From assembly GCA_965216905.1 (NCBI GenBank), contig OZ244213.1, positions 62,001 to 126,000 on the forward strand: a DNA stretch of 64,000 bases, read 5' to 3'. Origin of the DNA: G965216905 sp965216905 (GTDB lineage Bacteria > Actinomycetota > Acidimicrobiia > Spongiisociales > ZC4RG35). Made by a program: the position numbers and the translations under genes. This document shows positions 1 through 8,908 of the stretch, in pieces. How positions within the stretch are numbered: the first letter of the stretch is position 1; each line of letters begins with the position of its first letter. The notes beneath the pieces were generated by a model. It was not told the DNA's origin, did no database searches, and saw nothing but the letters and a program-made list of their open reading frames with translations.

Positions 1-664
1 CCGGTGTCAGGGCATCGAGCGACACGTTGGCATCGGTTGCGTCGAACAGCAGGTGACTCGCGCCGAGGACGGGTTCGGACTGGAGTGGACCGGTTCCACC
101 GTCGGACAGAATCAGCAGCGATGTGGCCCGATCCGGCGTGGCCAGCCCGCGCGCCAACGCCACCGCATCGTCGAGCCTCCCGGCTCCACCGGTCACCTCG
201 ATGCGATCCAGCGCGTCGCCGACGGACGTCTCGGTTCGGGCGAATGCCGCCATCACCTCCGGGCGTGGTCCGGCGGCCACGATGGAGACCTGATTGGCGT
301 CGGATACGTCCCGGGCCAGCGATCGGGCCCGGTCGATGGCGGCGTCGAGGCGCCCGGCCGTGGCCATCGAACCCGAGGTGTCGATCACGAACACCGTGTG
401 GGGACCCAGCAGCGCCCGCTCGGTCGAGAACGGCCGAGCCAGCGAGAAAACGAACAGCGCCAGTACCAGGAGCTGGAGGACCAGCAGCATGGTCCACTTC
501 AACGGTCGCCACGGTACCGCCGACGACACCGCCTCCTCGAGATCCTGCCACAGGAGCGTGCTCGGGACCTCCACCCTCCGCCGCTTCGACCGAAGCATGT
601 ACAACACGATCAGCGGTACGGCGAGTGCCGCCAGTCCCAGTGCTCCCGGCACCAGCACGTTCAT
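1..664 (-). CDS. BatA-like membrane protein with VWA domain (partial)
   Basis: The C-terminus lies beyond the left edge; 221 residues are visible. A BatA-type N-terminus has two membrane helices at about residues 5-24 and 57-76, the second running into the motif SLARPFS. A von Willebrand factor A domain follows, with the MIDAS metal motif DTSGS at about 95-99. Its ATG overlaps the stop of the DUF58 gene by four bases (ATGA), so the two are translationally coupled. Proteins of this class sit beside MoxR and DUF58 proteins in Bat/aerotolerance-type loci and are thought to display a VWA metal-adhesion module at the membrane. The substrate is unknown. Confidence 0.88.
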   Translation of the reverse strand, partial: MNVLVPGALGLAALAVPLIVLYMLRSKRRRVEVPSTLLWQDLEEAVSSAVPWRPLKWTMLLVLQLLVLALFVFSLARPFSTERALLGPHTVFVIDTSGSMATAGRLDAAIDRARSLARDVSDANQVSIVAAGPRPEVMAAFARTETSVGDALDRIEVTGGAGRLDDAVALARGLATPDRATSLLILSDGGTGPLQSEPVLGASHLLFDATDANVSLDALTP

Positions 665-1530
665 CGCACGGCCTCCGCCGAGACCAAGGCCGCCAGCACC
701 TGGTCGGCCACGTCCGGGCCGGCCGGAACGAGCAGATAGTCGAGGCCCGCTCGACGGGTCCGGCCGGCCACCTCCTCCACGAACCGTTCCAGGCGGTCGC
801 GATAGCGCCGCATCGTTGCTTCGCTGGTCGACACCGCGACCGCTTCACCCGTCTCGACATCGACCAGCTGAAGATCGCCGGCCAGATCGGGGTCGAGCTC
901 ACCAGGGCCGAGTACATGGAAGACCAGTCCTCCCGCGCCGGCGATCAGACCATCCAACCCACGTGACCAACCCTCGTCGAGCAGATCGGAGATCACCACC
1001 GTTGCCCCTCTCCCCCGCTCGGTCGCAGCCACCGTCCGCAGCACCGCCGGCAGGTCGAGGCTCCCGCCCGCCATTCGCGTTTCGATCCAATCCTCGAGCA
1101 GTGGCCATGACGACAGGTGGCGTCCCACCGGCCCCTTGTCGACGAGTCGGTCGCCCGATCCGGGCACCGAGTACAGCGAGACCCGGTCTCCACCGGCCAA
1201 TCCGAGGTAGGTGATGATCGCGGCGATCGACCGTGCCGTCGCCAGCTTGTGTTCGAAGTCCATCGACCGAGACACGTCGACCACGATCCGCAGCGGAAGC
1301 TCGTCCTCGGCCTCGTACTGCCGGATCAGCAACACCCCCAACCGAGCCCAGAGATCGTGGTCGATCCTGCGGAAGTCGTCACCGGGGGCATAGGCCCGAT
1401 GATCGGCGAAATCCAGACTCTCGCCTTTGCCGGTCGATGCGTGGCGTCCGGACCACTGCGAACGAATTCGTCGCCTCGCCACCAGGGAGAGACGCTCCAA
1501 TCGCGACCGAAGCTCCGGATCGAGCAGCAT
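661..1530 (-). CDS. DUF58 domain protein
   Basis: This 289-residue soluble protein carries the DUF58 signature GRHxSxxKGxSxDFxxHRxYxPGDDxRxIDH at about residues 28-58. A VWA-like strand follows with DVSRSM at about 85-90, which resembles a MIDAS motif. DUF58 proteins are regularly encoded directly after a MoxR ATPase, as here, where the MoxR stop is three bases upstream, and before a VWA protein. MoxR and VWA-type partners are believed to act as a chaperone pair that remodels or metallates a target. The cellular target is not evident from sequence. Confidence 0.9.
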   Translation of the reverse strand: MLLDPELRSRLERLSLVARRRIRSQWSGRHASTGKGESLDFADHRAYAPGDDFRRIDHDLWARLGVLLIRQYEAEDELPLRIVVDVSRSMDFEHKLATARSIAAIITYLGLAGGDRVSLYSVPGSGDRLVDKGPVGRHLSSWPLLEDWIETRMAGGSLDLPAVLRTVAATERGRGATVVISDLLDEGWSRGLDGLIAGAGGLVFHVLGPGELDPDLAGDLQLVDVETGEAVAVSTSEATMRRYRDRLERFVEEVAGRTRRAGLDYLLVPAGPDVADQVLAALVSAEAVR

Positions 1531-1533
1531 CGG

Positions 1534-2496
1534 TCAGTCGGTGGGTGCCGGATGCGCGGCCAGCACTTCATCCACCAACTCGTCGGCGCTGACCCCGTCG
1601 GCGATCGCCTCGTATCCGAGCACCAGCCGATGCCGCAGACAACGATGGGCGAGCCCCCGAACATCCTCAGTCGCCAGATTGGGGCGCCCATCCAGCACAG
1701 CCGCCGCCTTGCCCCCGAGGATCAACGCCTGCGCACCGCGAGGACTGGCACCGTTGCGCACGTATTTCCTGACACCGGGCGGGGACAGCGGACTCGTGGG
1801 GTGGGTCGACTCCACCAGCGTCGCCGCGTACCGGAGAAGGTGAGTTCCCGACGGCAGCTCACGAACCACCGACGCCATCTCACGGAGCGCCTCGGTGTCG
1901 AGCACCGGCTCCACTTCACGCTCCTCGCCCGCGGTCGTCCGCCGTAGGATCTCCACCAGGTCGTCGGCAGGAGGGAACTCGACGATCGCCTTGAACAGGA
2001 AGCGGTCGAGCTGCGCCTCTGGCAGCGGATACGTGCCCTCCTGCTCGATCGGGTTCTGGGTTGCCATCACCAAGAATGGACGTGGGAGGGGTCGAGTCTC
2101 GCCGGCGAGCGTGACCCGTCGCTCCTGCATGGCCTCCAGCAGCGCCGACTGCGTCTTGGGCGTCGCCCGGTTGATCTCGTCGGCCAGCACGAGGTTGGCG
2201 AAGATCGGACCGGGATGGAAACGGAACGACCCGCCCTCGAGAACCTTGGTACCGAGAATGTCGGCCGGCATCAGGTCGGGGGTGAACTGGATTCGTCCGA
2301 ACTCGACATCGAGCACCGCACCCAGCGTGGCGAGGAGCTTGGTCTTGCCGAGCCCCGGCACACCCTCCAGCAAGACATGACCCTCGCACAGGGTGGCCAT
2401 CAGCACCGTGTCGACCAGATCGCGTTGTCCCACGATCACCTCGCCGACCTGGCGTCGGGCCCGCTCGATCCGCTCCGAGAACGCTTCGATGTTCAT
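1534..2496 (-). CDS. MoxR-family AAA+ ATPase
   Basis: The 320-residue product has Walker A GVPGLGKTK at about residues 45-53, a Walker B LVLADEIN segment, and the MoxR sensor/arginine region MATQNPIEQEGTYPLPEAQLDRF-type. I start it at ATG 2496 because GAGGAGA lies about seven bases upstream. The in-frame ATG at 2511 forms a 4-base ATGA overlap with the preceding stop but lies inside that ribosome site, so it is probably not used. MoxR ATPases act with VWA proteins as chaperones for folding or cofactor insertion. It sits between the DUF4175-like gene and the DUF58 gene in one operon. Confidence 0.93.
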   Translation of the reverse strand: MNIEAFSERIERARRQVGEVIVGQRDLVDTVLMATLCEGHVLLEGVPGLGKTKLLATLGAVLDVEFGRIQFTPDLMPADILGTKVLEGGSFRFHPGPIFANLVLADEINRATPKTQSALLEAMQERRVTLAGETRPLPRPFLVMATQNPIEQEGTYPLPEAQLDRFLFKAIVEFPPADDLVEILRRTTAGEEREVEPVLDTEALREMASVVRELPSGTHLLRYAATLVESTHPTSPLSPPGVRKYVRNGASPRGAQALILGGKAAAVLDGRPNLATEDVRGLAHRCLRHRLVLGYEAIADGVSADELVDEVLAAHPAPTD

Positions 2497-2507
2497 GGGG
2501 GGTCTCC

Positions 2508-4146
2508 TCATGGTTCCAGTTGTGTGAAGTAATCCCGGACGACGTCGCGTGCCCCGGACGGAACCGTGGCACTCTCCAACGCGTCGAGCGCACGAGAGGT
2601 GTACTCGGCGATTCGATCGGTGTACGGCGTGAGCGGCAGGTTCTCCAGCCCATCTCCTCGGGTGGTCGCCTGCACCTCGCCCGGGTCGGTGCCGTCCATT
2701 CGAACCCGGACCTCGTCTCCGAGTTCGCCTTCGACGGGATCGAACACGTCGGAGCGGTCGGGTACCAGCGCCGTATCATCGTCGCCGGTACCAGGTGGTA
2801 CTCGACCCGAACCGGTTCCGCCGGTCCCGGCTCCGGTTCCCTGCTGACCGCCGGCTCCCTGGCCACCGCCGGCTCCACCTTGGCCTTGACCCTGTCCCTG
2901 CCCCTGGCCTTGTCCCTGTCCCCGCCCTTGGCCTTGGCCCTCGCCCTGGCCCTGGCCCTGACCTTGGGCCCTGACCTTGGCCCTGTCCCTGGCCCCGCCC
3001 TTGGCCTTGGCCCTCGCCCTGGCCCTGGCCTTGGCCCTGGCCCTCGCCCTGACTCGGATCGTCGCGACGTTCGGCCAGGCCTTCCTGCTCCCGGCGGACC
3101 GCGGCACCGGCCTGCTCCCGGTCCTCCGCCGCCGCAGCCTCCCGATCGCTTCGCCTCAGTTCGTCGGCTGCCCGCCGGAGCGCCTCGGCGGAGTCGGTTC
3201 CCAGGCCGTCACCCGCAGCCAGTCGCTCGGCTGCCGACGACAACGCCTCGGAGAGCGCCTGATCGACGCCCGCAAAGTCCTCGGCCCGCGCCGCCAGCTC
3301 CGACGCGATCTGCTCGCTGTCCTGTGGGGACGAGCCCGACTCGATCTCCTCGGACAAGCGTTCCAACTGCTCGGCGGCGCTCGCACCGGCCGCCACCGGG
3401 TCCCGCGCCAGCCGTTGCTCCATACCGGCCAGCGCCGTCCGGCGCGCCAGCTCCGCAGGATCGAGCGATTCGGTGAGCGACCTCCTCGCCTCCCCCAGCT
3501 CGGAGATCGCCGCCTCGAGTGTGTCGGCCTCTCGCAAGCGCTCGGCGATCGCCTCCAACTCGTCGGCCACCTCCGGATCGACCACCTCCGCCTGCCCTTG
3601 GATCCGGTCCGCCGCCGCGTCGATCGCCTGGCGGTCGGCCAGTCGAGCTGCCACCGCGGCATCCGTCGCAGCCGGAACGAGTGCCGCAACCAGCAACCCG
3701 GCGAGACCCACCACGGCCAGCTGCGGCACCGGCCGGGCGGGCAGCAGTTTCCCGAAGCCCTCGAGCCGGCGTGCACTGGCCCACACGCCGGCGGCGGTGA
3801 TCTGCTGGCGTTCCCGGGTGGTCAAGGGGCTTCGTTCGGCGAGCTCGAGCGCCGTGGTCACCCGGTCGAAGCCGCCGAGTCGCCGATCCAGCTCCATGGC
3901 GGCGCGCCGCCGATCCGGGGCCGTGATCGCCGCCACCGCCAGACCGGCCACGACGCCGATACCCAACGTCCAGAACGCAAACGACTCCGCCCAGGGAATG
4001 ACGACGAACCGCGCAACCCCCACCAGCCCCGCACCGAGGAAGCCGGCGACCGCCACGGCCATCAGCAGCCAACTGGTCAACCGCATGCCCAACAACCGGC
4101 GCCGCGCGGCGGAGAGCAACCGAACGATCGGTTCAGGGAGCGGCAT
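2508..4146 (-). CDS. DUF4175-like membrane protein with Gly-Gln repeat (apparent frameshift)
   Basis: The reading frame opens at 4146 and would encode three membrane helices (about residues 23-44, 58-76 and 138-157), a long acidic/Ala-rich helical region (about 175-360) and a GQGQ repeat. The frame is lost at a GGG at 2966-2968, inside the repeat. Skipping one of those bases continues the GQGQ tract and then a normal C-terminus (...DYFTQLEP) that stops at 2508, overlapping the MoxR region. The corrected protein would be about 545 residues. TIGR02302/DUF4175 proteins with Q/G-rich tails occur in similar MoxR loci, so the family call is plausible but not certain. The break could be a sequencing error, an inactivating change or a variable tract. 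Confidence 0.7.
2878..3051 (-). repeat. Degenerate GGCCAG/GGCCAA repeat coding (Gly-Gln)n
   Basis: This low-complexity tract is built from alternating Gly and Gln codons (GGC CAG, GGC CAA, GGG CAG, with occasional GAG and CGG). It is free of stops in several frames, which explains long spurious opposite-strand frames (Ala-Leu repeats). A single extra base at 2966-2968 divides it into two frames, each of which is GQGQ-rich over its own half. Such tracts are prone to slippage in cells and to assembly error. Confidence 0.85.
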
Positions 4147-5128
4147 GCCGGTTCCGTTTCAACCGGAAGGTCTGACCGACCGGCGCAGTCACCGCCCGGG
4201 TGGCGCTCCGGAGGAAGAACGCCGTCAGGCCCGCATCGAAGATGAGGTTGTACAACCACATCGGCGGACGGGTCATGTTGACGAACTGGCGACCGTCTTC
4301 GATGCGTACCGCTCCCGGCTCGATCGCACCACCACCGAAGAAGTCTCCGGCACCCTGCCGCAGGTTCAGCAGGAACTCGACGGGAGTGAATGGGTAGAAG
4401 GAGAACTCGTCGAATTGAAACTCCAACGGAGCCTCGATCGCCGAGATCATCCCGATGAACGGGTTCGGCACCGCCGCGAGGATCTCGGGCCGGTCGGTGG
4501 TGAGATCGACGTTGTTTCCGATGAACACCAGCTGCGCGATGAGAGGCGCAAAGGAGACGAACGCGATGGCGATGGCGATCGCGTACGATCCGGCCACCGC
4601 CGCCCGAGCACTCCGAGCTCGCGACGACACCCAGATCGAGGCGGCCCCGAACAGCACGGCGGTGGCGAAGATCATCCCGATGGCGGCTGCGATGTCGCCG
4701 ATCGTGGCTCCACCGAACAGGAGCGGCAGGCCCACGACCGGAAGGACCACCACGACCAGCCACAGCAGATACGACAGCGACGCTCCCAGCTTTCCGACGA
4801 TCAGCTGGAACGGCGTGAGTTGGGTGACCTGCAACAGATTGAGCGTCTGTCGCTCTCGCTCGCCGACGATGGCGAGCGCCGCCACCCCGGGAATGATCAA
4901 CGTCACCGCGGTCAGCACGACCAGCGTGTTCACCTGGAACATGAACCGGCCCATGTAGCCGGTGGCGACGAGACGTCCGAGACCAAACGCGTCCTGGGCG
5001 ACCAGTCTCGCAATGAGGTAGGTGGCGTAGCCGATGAGCGACATGCCGAGGATCCAGGCCGTCACGAAGATCGCCGACTTCCGGCCACGGAAGCGCTCCC
5101 GCCCTTCCCGGGCGATGACCGGGTTCAC
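4133..5128 (-). CDS. ABC-2 type transporter permease
   Basis: The 331-residue product starts at GTG 5128, which overlaps the ATPase stop as GTGA; the longer ATG frame upstream has no support. It has about six hydrophobic segments with an N-terminal cytoplasmic stretch (NPVIAREGRERFRGRKS) typical of ABC-2 exporters of the NatB/gliding-motility type. The conserved EREXQTLNLLQVTQL-like cytoplasmic loop (about residues 95-110) is characteristic of these permeases. Its ATPase partner is the gene immediately upstream. The 3' end overlaps the DUF4175-like start by 14 bases. Confidence 0.9.
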   Translation of the reverse strand: MNPVIAREGRERFRGRKSAIFVTAWILGMSLIGYATYLIARLVAQDAFGLGRLVATGYMGRFMFQVNTLVVLTAVTLIIPGVAALAIVGERERQTLNLLQVTQLTPFQLIVGKLGASLSYLLWLVVVVLPVVGLPLLFGGATIGDIAAAIGMIFATAVLFGAASIWVSSRARSARAAVAGSYAIAIAIAFVSFAPLIAQLVFIGNNVDLTTDRPEILAAVPNPFIGMISAIEAPLEFQFDEFSFYPFTPVEFLLNLRQGAGDFFGGGAIEPGAVRIEDGRQFVNMTRPPMWLYNLIFDAGLTAFFLRSATRAVTAPVGQTFRLKRNRHAAP

Positions 5129-6054
5129 GGTGTCTCCCCGGTGAGCTGCAGGAACAGCTCTTCCAGGCCCGCCACGTCGACCCGCCACTCGTAGACGGGG
5201 ACACCGGCCTCGACCGTCCGACGAAGGAGGTCCGCCGAGGCATCGTCGTCGCCGGCCACCGTGAACCGGACGAGGCCCGACTCGACCGTCAGGTCGTTCA
5301 CTTCCGGTTGGGCGGCGAGGAGGTGGGCGGCCGCATCGATCGAGCGCTCGGGAATCGTTGCCACCACCTTGCGGCCAATCGACATCTGACGGCGGATGTC
5401 GGCGATGTCGCCGTGCACCTTCACGTCACCCTCGTCGATCACGATGAGCCGGGAACAGATCCCCTCGAGCTCGGACAGGATATGCGAGGAGATCAAGACG
5501 GTCTTGCCGATCCGTGCCAGCTCGGCGATCAGCTGCCGAAGCTGGATACGAGCGCGGGGGTCGAGTCCCGAGGCCGGTTCGTCCAGGATCAACAGGTCGG
5601 GGTCGTGTATCAGTGCCCTCGCCAGGGCCAGCCGCTGCTTCATACCGCGCGAGAGCCCATTGACATCCGCCGACGCCTTGTCCTCGAGGTCGACCAGACC
5701 CAACAGGTCGGCGATCACCGCCGGCCGGCGAGCCGCGGCGATGCCCTGCGCGGCCGCAAAGAACTCCAGATACTCGACGGCGGTCAAGCTGTCGTAGAAG
5801 CCGAAGAAGTCGGGCATGTACCCAATGATCTTCCGCACCGAGCGCGGGTCGACCTGCGGATCGTGTCCGGCGACGACGACCTCACCGCCGTCGCGACCCA
5901 ACAAGGTGCTCATGATGAGCATCGACGTGGTCTTGCCCGCACCGTTCGGCCCGACCAAGCCGGTGATGGACCCCTCCGGGATCTGAAGATCGACGCCGCC
6001 GAGCGCCACCACCCTGCCGTACCGCTTCTCCACCCCCTCGAACGTCACCATCAT
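5125..6054 (-). CDS. ABC transporter ATP-binding protein
   Basis: The 309-residue ATPase has Walker A GPNGAGKTT (about 37-45), signature LSRGMKQR (about 140) and Walker B LLILDEPASGLDP (about 158-170). A C-terminal regulatory extension of about 90 residues follows, as in CcmA/NatA-type exporters. I start it at ATG 6054, which overlaps the previous stop by four bases (ATGA); a second ATG follows directly. It energises the ABC-2 permease encoded downstream. The substrate cannot be told from sequence; its place in a MoxR/VWA cluster suggests an envelope function. Confidence 0.94.
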   Translation of the reverse strand: MMVTFEGVEKRYGRVVALGGVDLQIPEGSITGLVGPNGAGKTTSMLIMSTLLGRDGGEVVVAGHDPQVDPRSVRKIIGYMPDFFGFYDSLTAVEYLEFFAAAQGIAAARRPAVIADLLGLVDLEDKASADVNGLSRGMKQRLALARALIHDPDLLILDEPASGLDPRARIQLRQLIAELARIGKTVLISSHILSELEGICSRLIVIDEGDVKVHGDIADIRRQMSIGRKVVATIPERSIDAAAHLLAAQPEVNDLTVESGLVRFTVAGDDDASADLLRRTVEAGVPVYEWRVDVAGLEELFLQLTGETP

Positions 6055-8075
6055 GCGGAACTCCAAACGATCGACAGATCCGAGGGCGCCATCGGCTCCC
6101 CGAACTCGGCGTCGCGGCCCGCTCGGAGCACCACCGTCCCGTTGGCCAGCACCGCCGATGACGGGACCGCGCCCCACTCGCCTTCCACGAAGGACAGCTC
6201 CTCCCAGTCCCAGAACTCGATCGTGTCGGGTGGTCCGCCCATCTGACCGCGGAACTCCAGCACCGGTGCCCGAACGTCGGTGGGAACTCGAAACTCGACG
6301 ATCATCTCGCTGCCCGAGACGAACACGTCGTTGGGGATCGGCTCGACGAAACCGCCGGTCCCCGTCGCCAGCAGCTGCCCGGTGGAACGGTCGGACACCG
6401 CGTCGAGATCGTCGATCGGCGTCACGAACATCGCCGGGCCGTCCAATCGACGTGCCGAGCCGTCGACCACTGCGTCCACTTCGAAGTTGGACACGAACGC
6501 GAACGCGTAACTGCCGCTCGTCACGCTGCCGGCGAAGTCCCCCAACGGGTACCAACGATCCCATGCCTGGCCGTCGGATCCGATCTGCGGTCCGACGAGT
6601 TCGAACGGATTCAGGAAGCCGAAGTCCTGGACCCGTCGCGGACGGCGGAGCGATCCCGAGGCCCCCGGATCGAGGCGACCCGAGCCGCCGATGCCGTTCG
6701 TCCCGGCCATCACGCCCCATCCGATGATCTCGAAACCCGTGTTGTTCGTGACCGTCACTTCGTCGGCCGTGACGGTGACGTCCAGCGTCGCGTCGCCCGC
6801 GGGCAGCCGGGCCCGAGCTCCGGCGAACCCGAGCTGAGCCAGATCGAACCGGATGGAATCTCCGTTCACCACGCCCCGAGCGGCGACGTTGCCGAACTCC
6901 TGTACCTGCGCGGCATACAGGGTGGCCGCCCCCGGCACGGCGATCTCGTGCGCGCCGGCGGTGCCGGCCGCCAGCACCACCGCCGACTCCCAGCGCGGCT
7001 CGTCTCCGGCGATGACGACCGTGGCATGCCCCGCGAAGCTGTCGGCGAGCTGCTGCCGGCCGAACAACCAGAACCCTCCCAACGCCAACACGCTGACGAT
7101 CGGACCCACCAGCCACGCCAACTCGCGCCGCTTCATCCTGCCCAACACGAAGAACATCGCCGGACCGGCGACGAGTGCATACATGACGATCGCTCCTAAC
7201 AACCACGAGATCGAGGGGATCCGTTGCTCCTCGCCGGCACTCGCCGCCCGCATCAGTTGCGCATCCATGGGCTCGCCGACGTTCGGGTAGCGGCGGACCC
7301 GCGGGCGGATGAGCTGTGTCCATTCGTCGTCGGCGATCTGCGTCCCGGCCAGCACTTCACCCTCGCCCGCCCGGAACCAGTCGATGTCGGTCTGTGGAAA
7401 CCGGCCGATCGGTTCGAGTGCGATGCCGAGCGAGTCGCCGACGCCGGGCGGACCGATCAGCCGACCTCCGCCGACCAGCCATGGAGTCACCACCTCGGGT
7501 AGCTCCGAGTCTCCTGCGACCAGATAGTCGAGGACATCGATCGACGCCGTTGCCTCATCGACCCGAATCGACTCCAGCTGGACGTCACCAATTGCGGTCA
7601 AGGTACGACCGAGGGCGGCGGGCGGGTCCATTCCCAGCACACCCACGACCACCCGATCGACGTCGGGGCTCCGGAGTCGGAGGCGTTCGACGACCAACGG
7701 CCGGTCACCGGCATCGTCGAACACCCGAACGATCAGCCTCAGGTCCGACGAAGCGGGCGGTGGCGCGACGATTCGATAGGTCTTGGTGGAGCCGGCCGGG
7801 ACCTCGACCGTGGCGACGACGTCGCTGGCACCGGCCGAGATCTCCACCCAACCGGTGAAGAGCACCTCGGCCGTGAGCTGGACGGCGACCTCAACCGGCT
7901 CGGTCGCTTCCACGAGGCCGTCGAGTCCGGCGCTCACCTCGACCTCCACCGGACTCTGCTGGGCGATCAGGCCGCCGGCAACGGCCGGAGACGACCCGAC
8001 GCCGGACAGGACGAGACCAACCAAGATGAGCGAGCTGAGGACCGCGCGACGCACGAACAAGAGACGTTTCGTCAC
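6051..8075 (-). CDS. Exported membrane protein heading the MoxR/ABC cluster
   Basis: This 674-residue protein is unrecognised by family. GTG 8075 follows AGAGGGGA by about ten bases and begins a signal peptide (about 1-35, ending near SSPAVAGG). A beta-rich extracytoplasmic part follows, then a pair of membrane helices at about residues 290-340 (SWLLGAIVMYALVAGPAMFF and a second helix after RMKRREL), then a second beta-rich part with no further helix. The class resembles proteins in ABC/gliding-type loci with DUF4350- or GldG-like roles, but I cannot assign one. Its stop overlaps the ATPase start, so it probably belongs with the transporter. Confidence 0.8.
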   Translation of the reverse strand: MTKRLLFVRRAVLSSLILVGLVLSGVGSSPAVAGGLIAQQSPVEVEVSAGLDGLVEATEPVEVAVQLTAEVLFTGWVEISAGASDVVATVEVPAGSTKTYRIVAPPPASSDLRLIVRVFDDAGDRPLVVERLRLRSPDVDRVVVGVLGMDPPAALGRTLTAIGDVQLESIRVDEATASIDVLDYLVAGDSELPEVVTPWLVGGGRLIGPPGVGDSLGIALEPIGRFPQTDIDWFRAGEGEVLAGTQIADDEWTQLIRPRVRRYPNVGEPMDAQLMRAASAGEEQRIPSISWLLGAIVMYALVAGPAMFFVLGRMKRRELAWLVGPIVSVLALGGFWLFGRQQLADSFAGHATVVIAGDEPRWESAVVLAAGTAGAHEIAVPGAATLYAAQVQEFGNVAARGVVNGDSIRFDLAQLGFAGARARLPAGDATLDVTVTADEVTVTNNTGFEIIGWGVMAGTNGIGGSGRLDPGASGSLRRPRRVQDFGFLNPFELVGPQIGSDGQAWDRWYPLGDFAGSVTSGSYAFAFVSNFEVDAVVDGSARRLDGPAMFVTPIDDLDAVSDRSTGQLLATGTGGFVEPIPNDVFVSGSEMIVEFRVPTDVRAPVLEFRGQMGGPPDTIEFWDWEELSFVEGEWGAVPSSAVLANGTVVLRAGRDAEFGEPMAPSDLSIVWSSA

Positions 8076-8153
8076 CGCAGTTGGTTCCCCTCTCCGTCGC
8101 AGCCGGACCGATTCAGCAGCGGAAGAGCACGTCGGGCCCCACCGCCGCATCGA

Positions 8154-8768
8154 TCACTTCTTCGCCGCCTGGTAGTACGGGTCCGACCCGCTGGCATGAT
8201 CGGTGACGTCGACGACTTCCTCGAGGTCGGGAATGGCATCCCGAAGGATGCGTTCGATGCCCTGCTTGAGGGTCACCTGTGCCATCCCGCACCCCTGGCA
8301 GCCCCCCATCAGCTTGAGATAGGCAGTGGCACCATCGACCGACACCAACTCGGCGGCTCCGCCGTGGGAGGCGATCGCCGGGTTGACCTGTTCCGACAAC
8401 ACCTGCTGCACCTGATCGGCCAGGGGGCCGGTCAGGTCGCCCTTGGGGGCGCTCATCGTCGGCGAACTCGGGGCGTTCGGATTGTCCATCGCCAGGCCCT
8501 CGGGCGAGAGGGTCAGCGAGGCTCCCCGGAGCTTGTCGACGTCGGTGGGTGGGAACAGGATGGCGAGCTCGCCGTGCCGTTCGACCACCCGATCCTCGGG
8601 CTGGTCGGACAGGGCCACGAAACTCAACTCGTAGTTGAACTGCGAGCCGGAGAAACCCGTGACTTCGATGAGCAGCCCGAACTCGTCGTCCCCGGGCTCT
8701 TGGTCGCGAAGCTGGGTGATCATCTCCACTGCATCGTCGGAGACGGACATGACGTGGGTTTCGGACAT
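8154..8768 (-). CDS. nfuA: NfuA-like Fe-S carrier protein
   Basis: The 204-residue product has a degenerate A-type (HesB-like) N-terminal domain lacking the usual cysteines (about 5-100) and a NifU C-terminal domain (about 115-190) with the cluster-binding motif GGCQGCGMAQ. NfuA proteins receive [4Fe-4S] clusters and hand them to apo-enzymes in the cytoplasm. I start it at ATG 8768 rather than further upstream because TACCCT lies six bases before it. It is divergent from the ATP-grasp gene. Fe-S supply also links to sufE at 27023. Confidence 0.92.
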   Translation of the reverse strand: MSETHVMSVSDDAVEMITQLRDQEPGDDEFGLLIEVTGFSGSQFNYELSFVALSDQPEDRVVERHGELAILFPPTDVDKLRGASLTLSPEGLAMDNPNAPSSPTMSAPKGDLTGPLADQVQQVLSEQVNPAIASHGGAAELVSVDGATAYLKLMGGCQGCGMAQVTLKQGIERILRDAIPDLEEVVDVTDHASGSDPYYQAAKK

Positions 8769-8774
8769 CGGGTC

Positions 8775-8780
8775 AGGGTA
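8775..8780 (-). promoter_or_regulatory. Putative -10 box (TACCCT) of nfuA
   Basis: TACCCT ends six bases before the nfuA ATG, so the transcript would start at or within a base or two of the start codon. No convincing -35 element is visible. Confidence 0.5.
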
Positions 8781-8895
8781 CCCCAGTTCGACCGGATCGA
8801 CAGGTCGGGCGGGCTGGCCTCGTTGCCGGGCTTCCTCCCAATCAGCGGGCTCGTTCCGGACACACCGCCGCGGCCACACTGCGGATGGCCGCACC

Positions 8896-8901
8896 TACGC
8901 T
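8896..8901 (+). promoter_or_regulatory. Putative -10 box (TACGCT), leaderless start
   Basis: TACGCT lies seven bases before GTG 8909. This supports that GTG over the in-frame ATG at 8885, which lies upstream of the box. Confidence 0.6.
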
Positions 8902-8908
8902 GGCCACC

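Noticed and set aside
2977..4245. Plus-strand frame opening with Ala-Leu repeats
   Set aside because: This is the complement of the Gly-Gln repeat gene; its composition reflects that repeat and it has no ribosome site.
6054..7323. Long N-terminal extension of the ABC ATPase
   Set aside because: It is out of phase with, and overlaps, the upstream exported-protein gene. The normal ATPase N-terminus begins at 6054 with a 4-base coupling.
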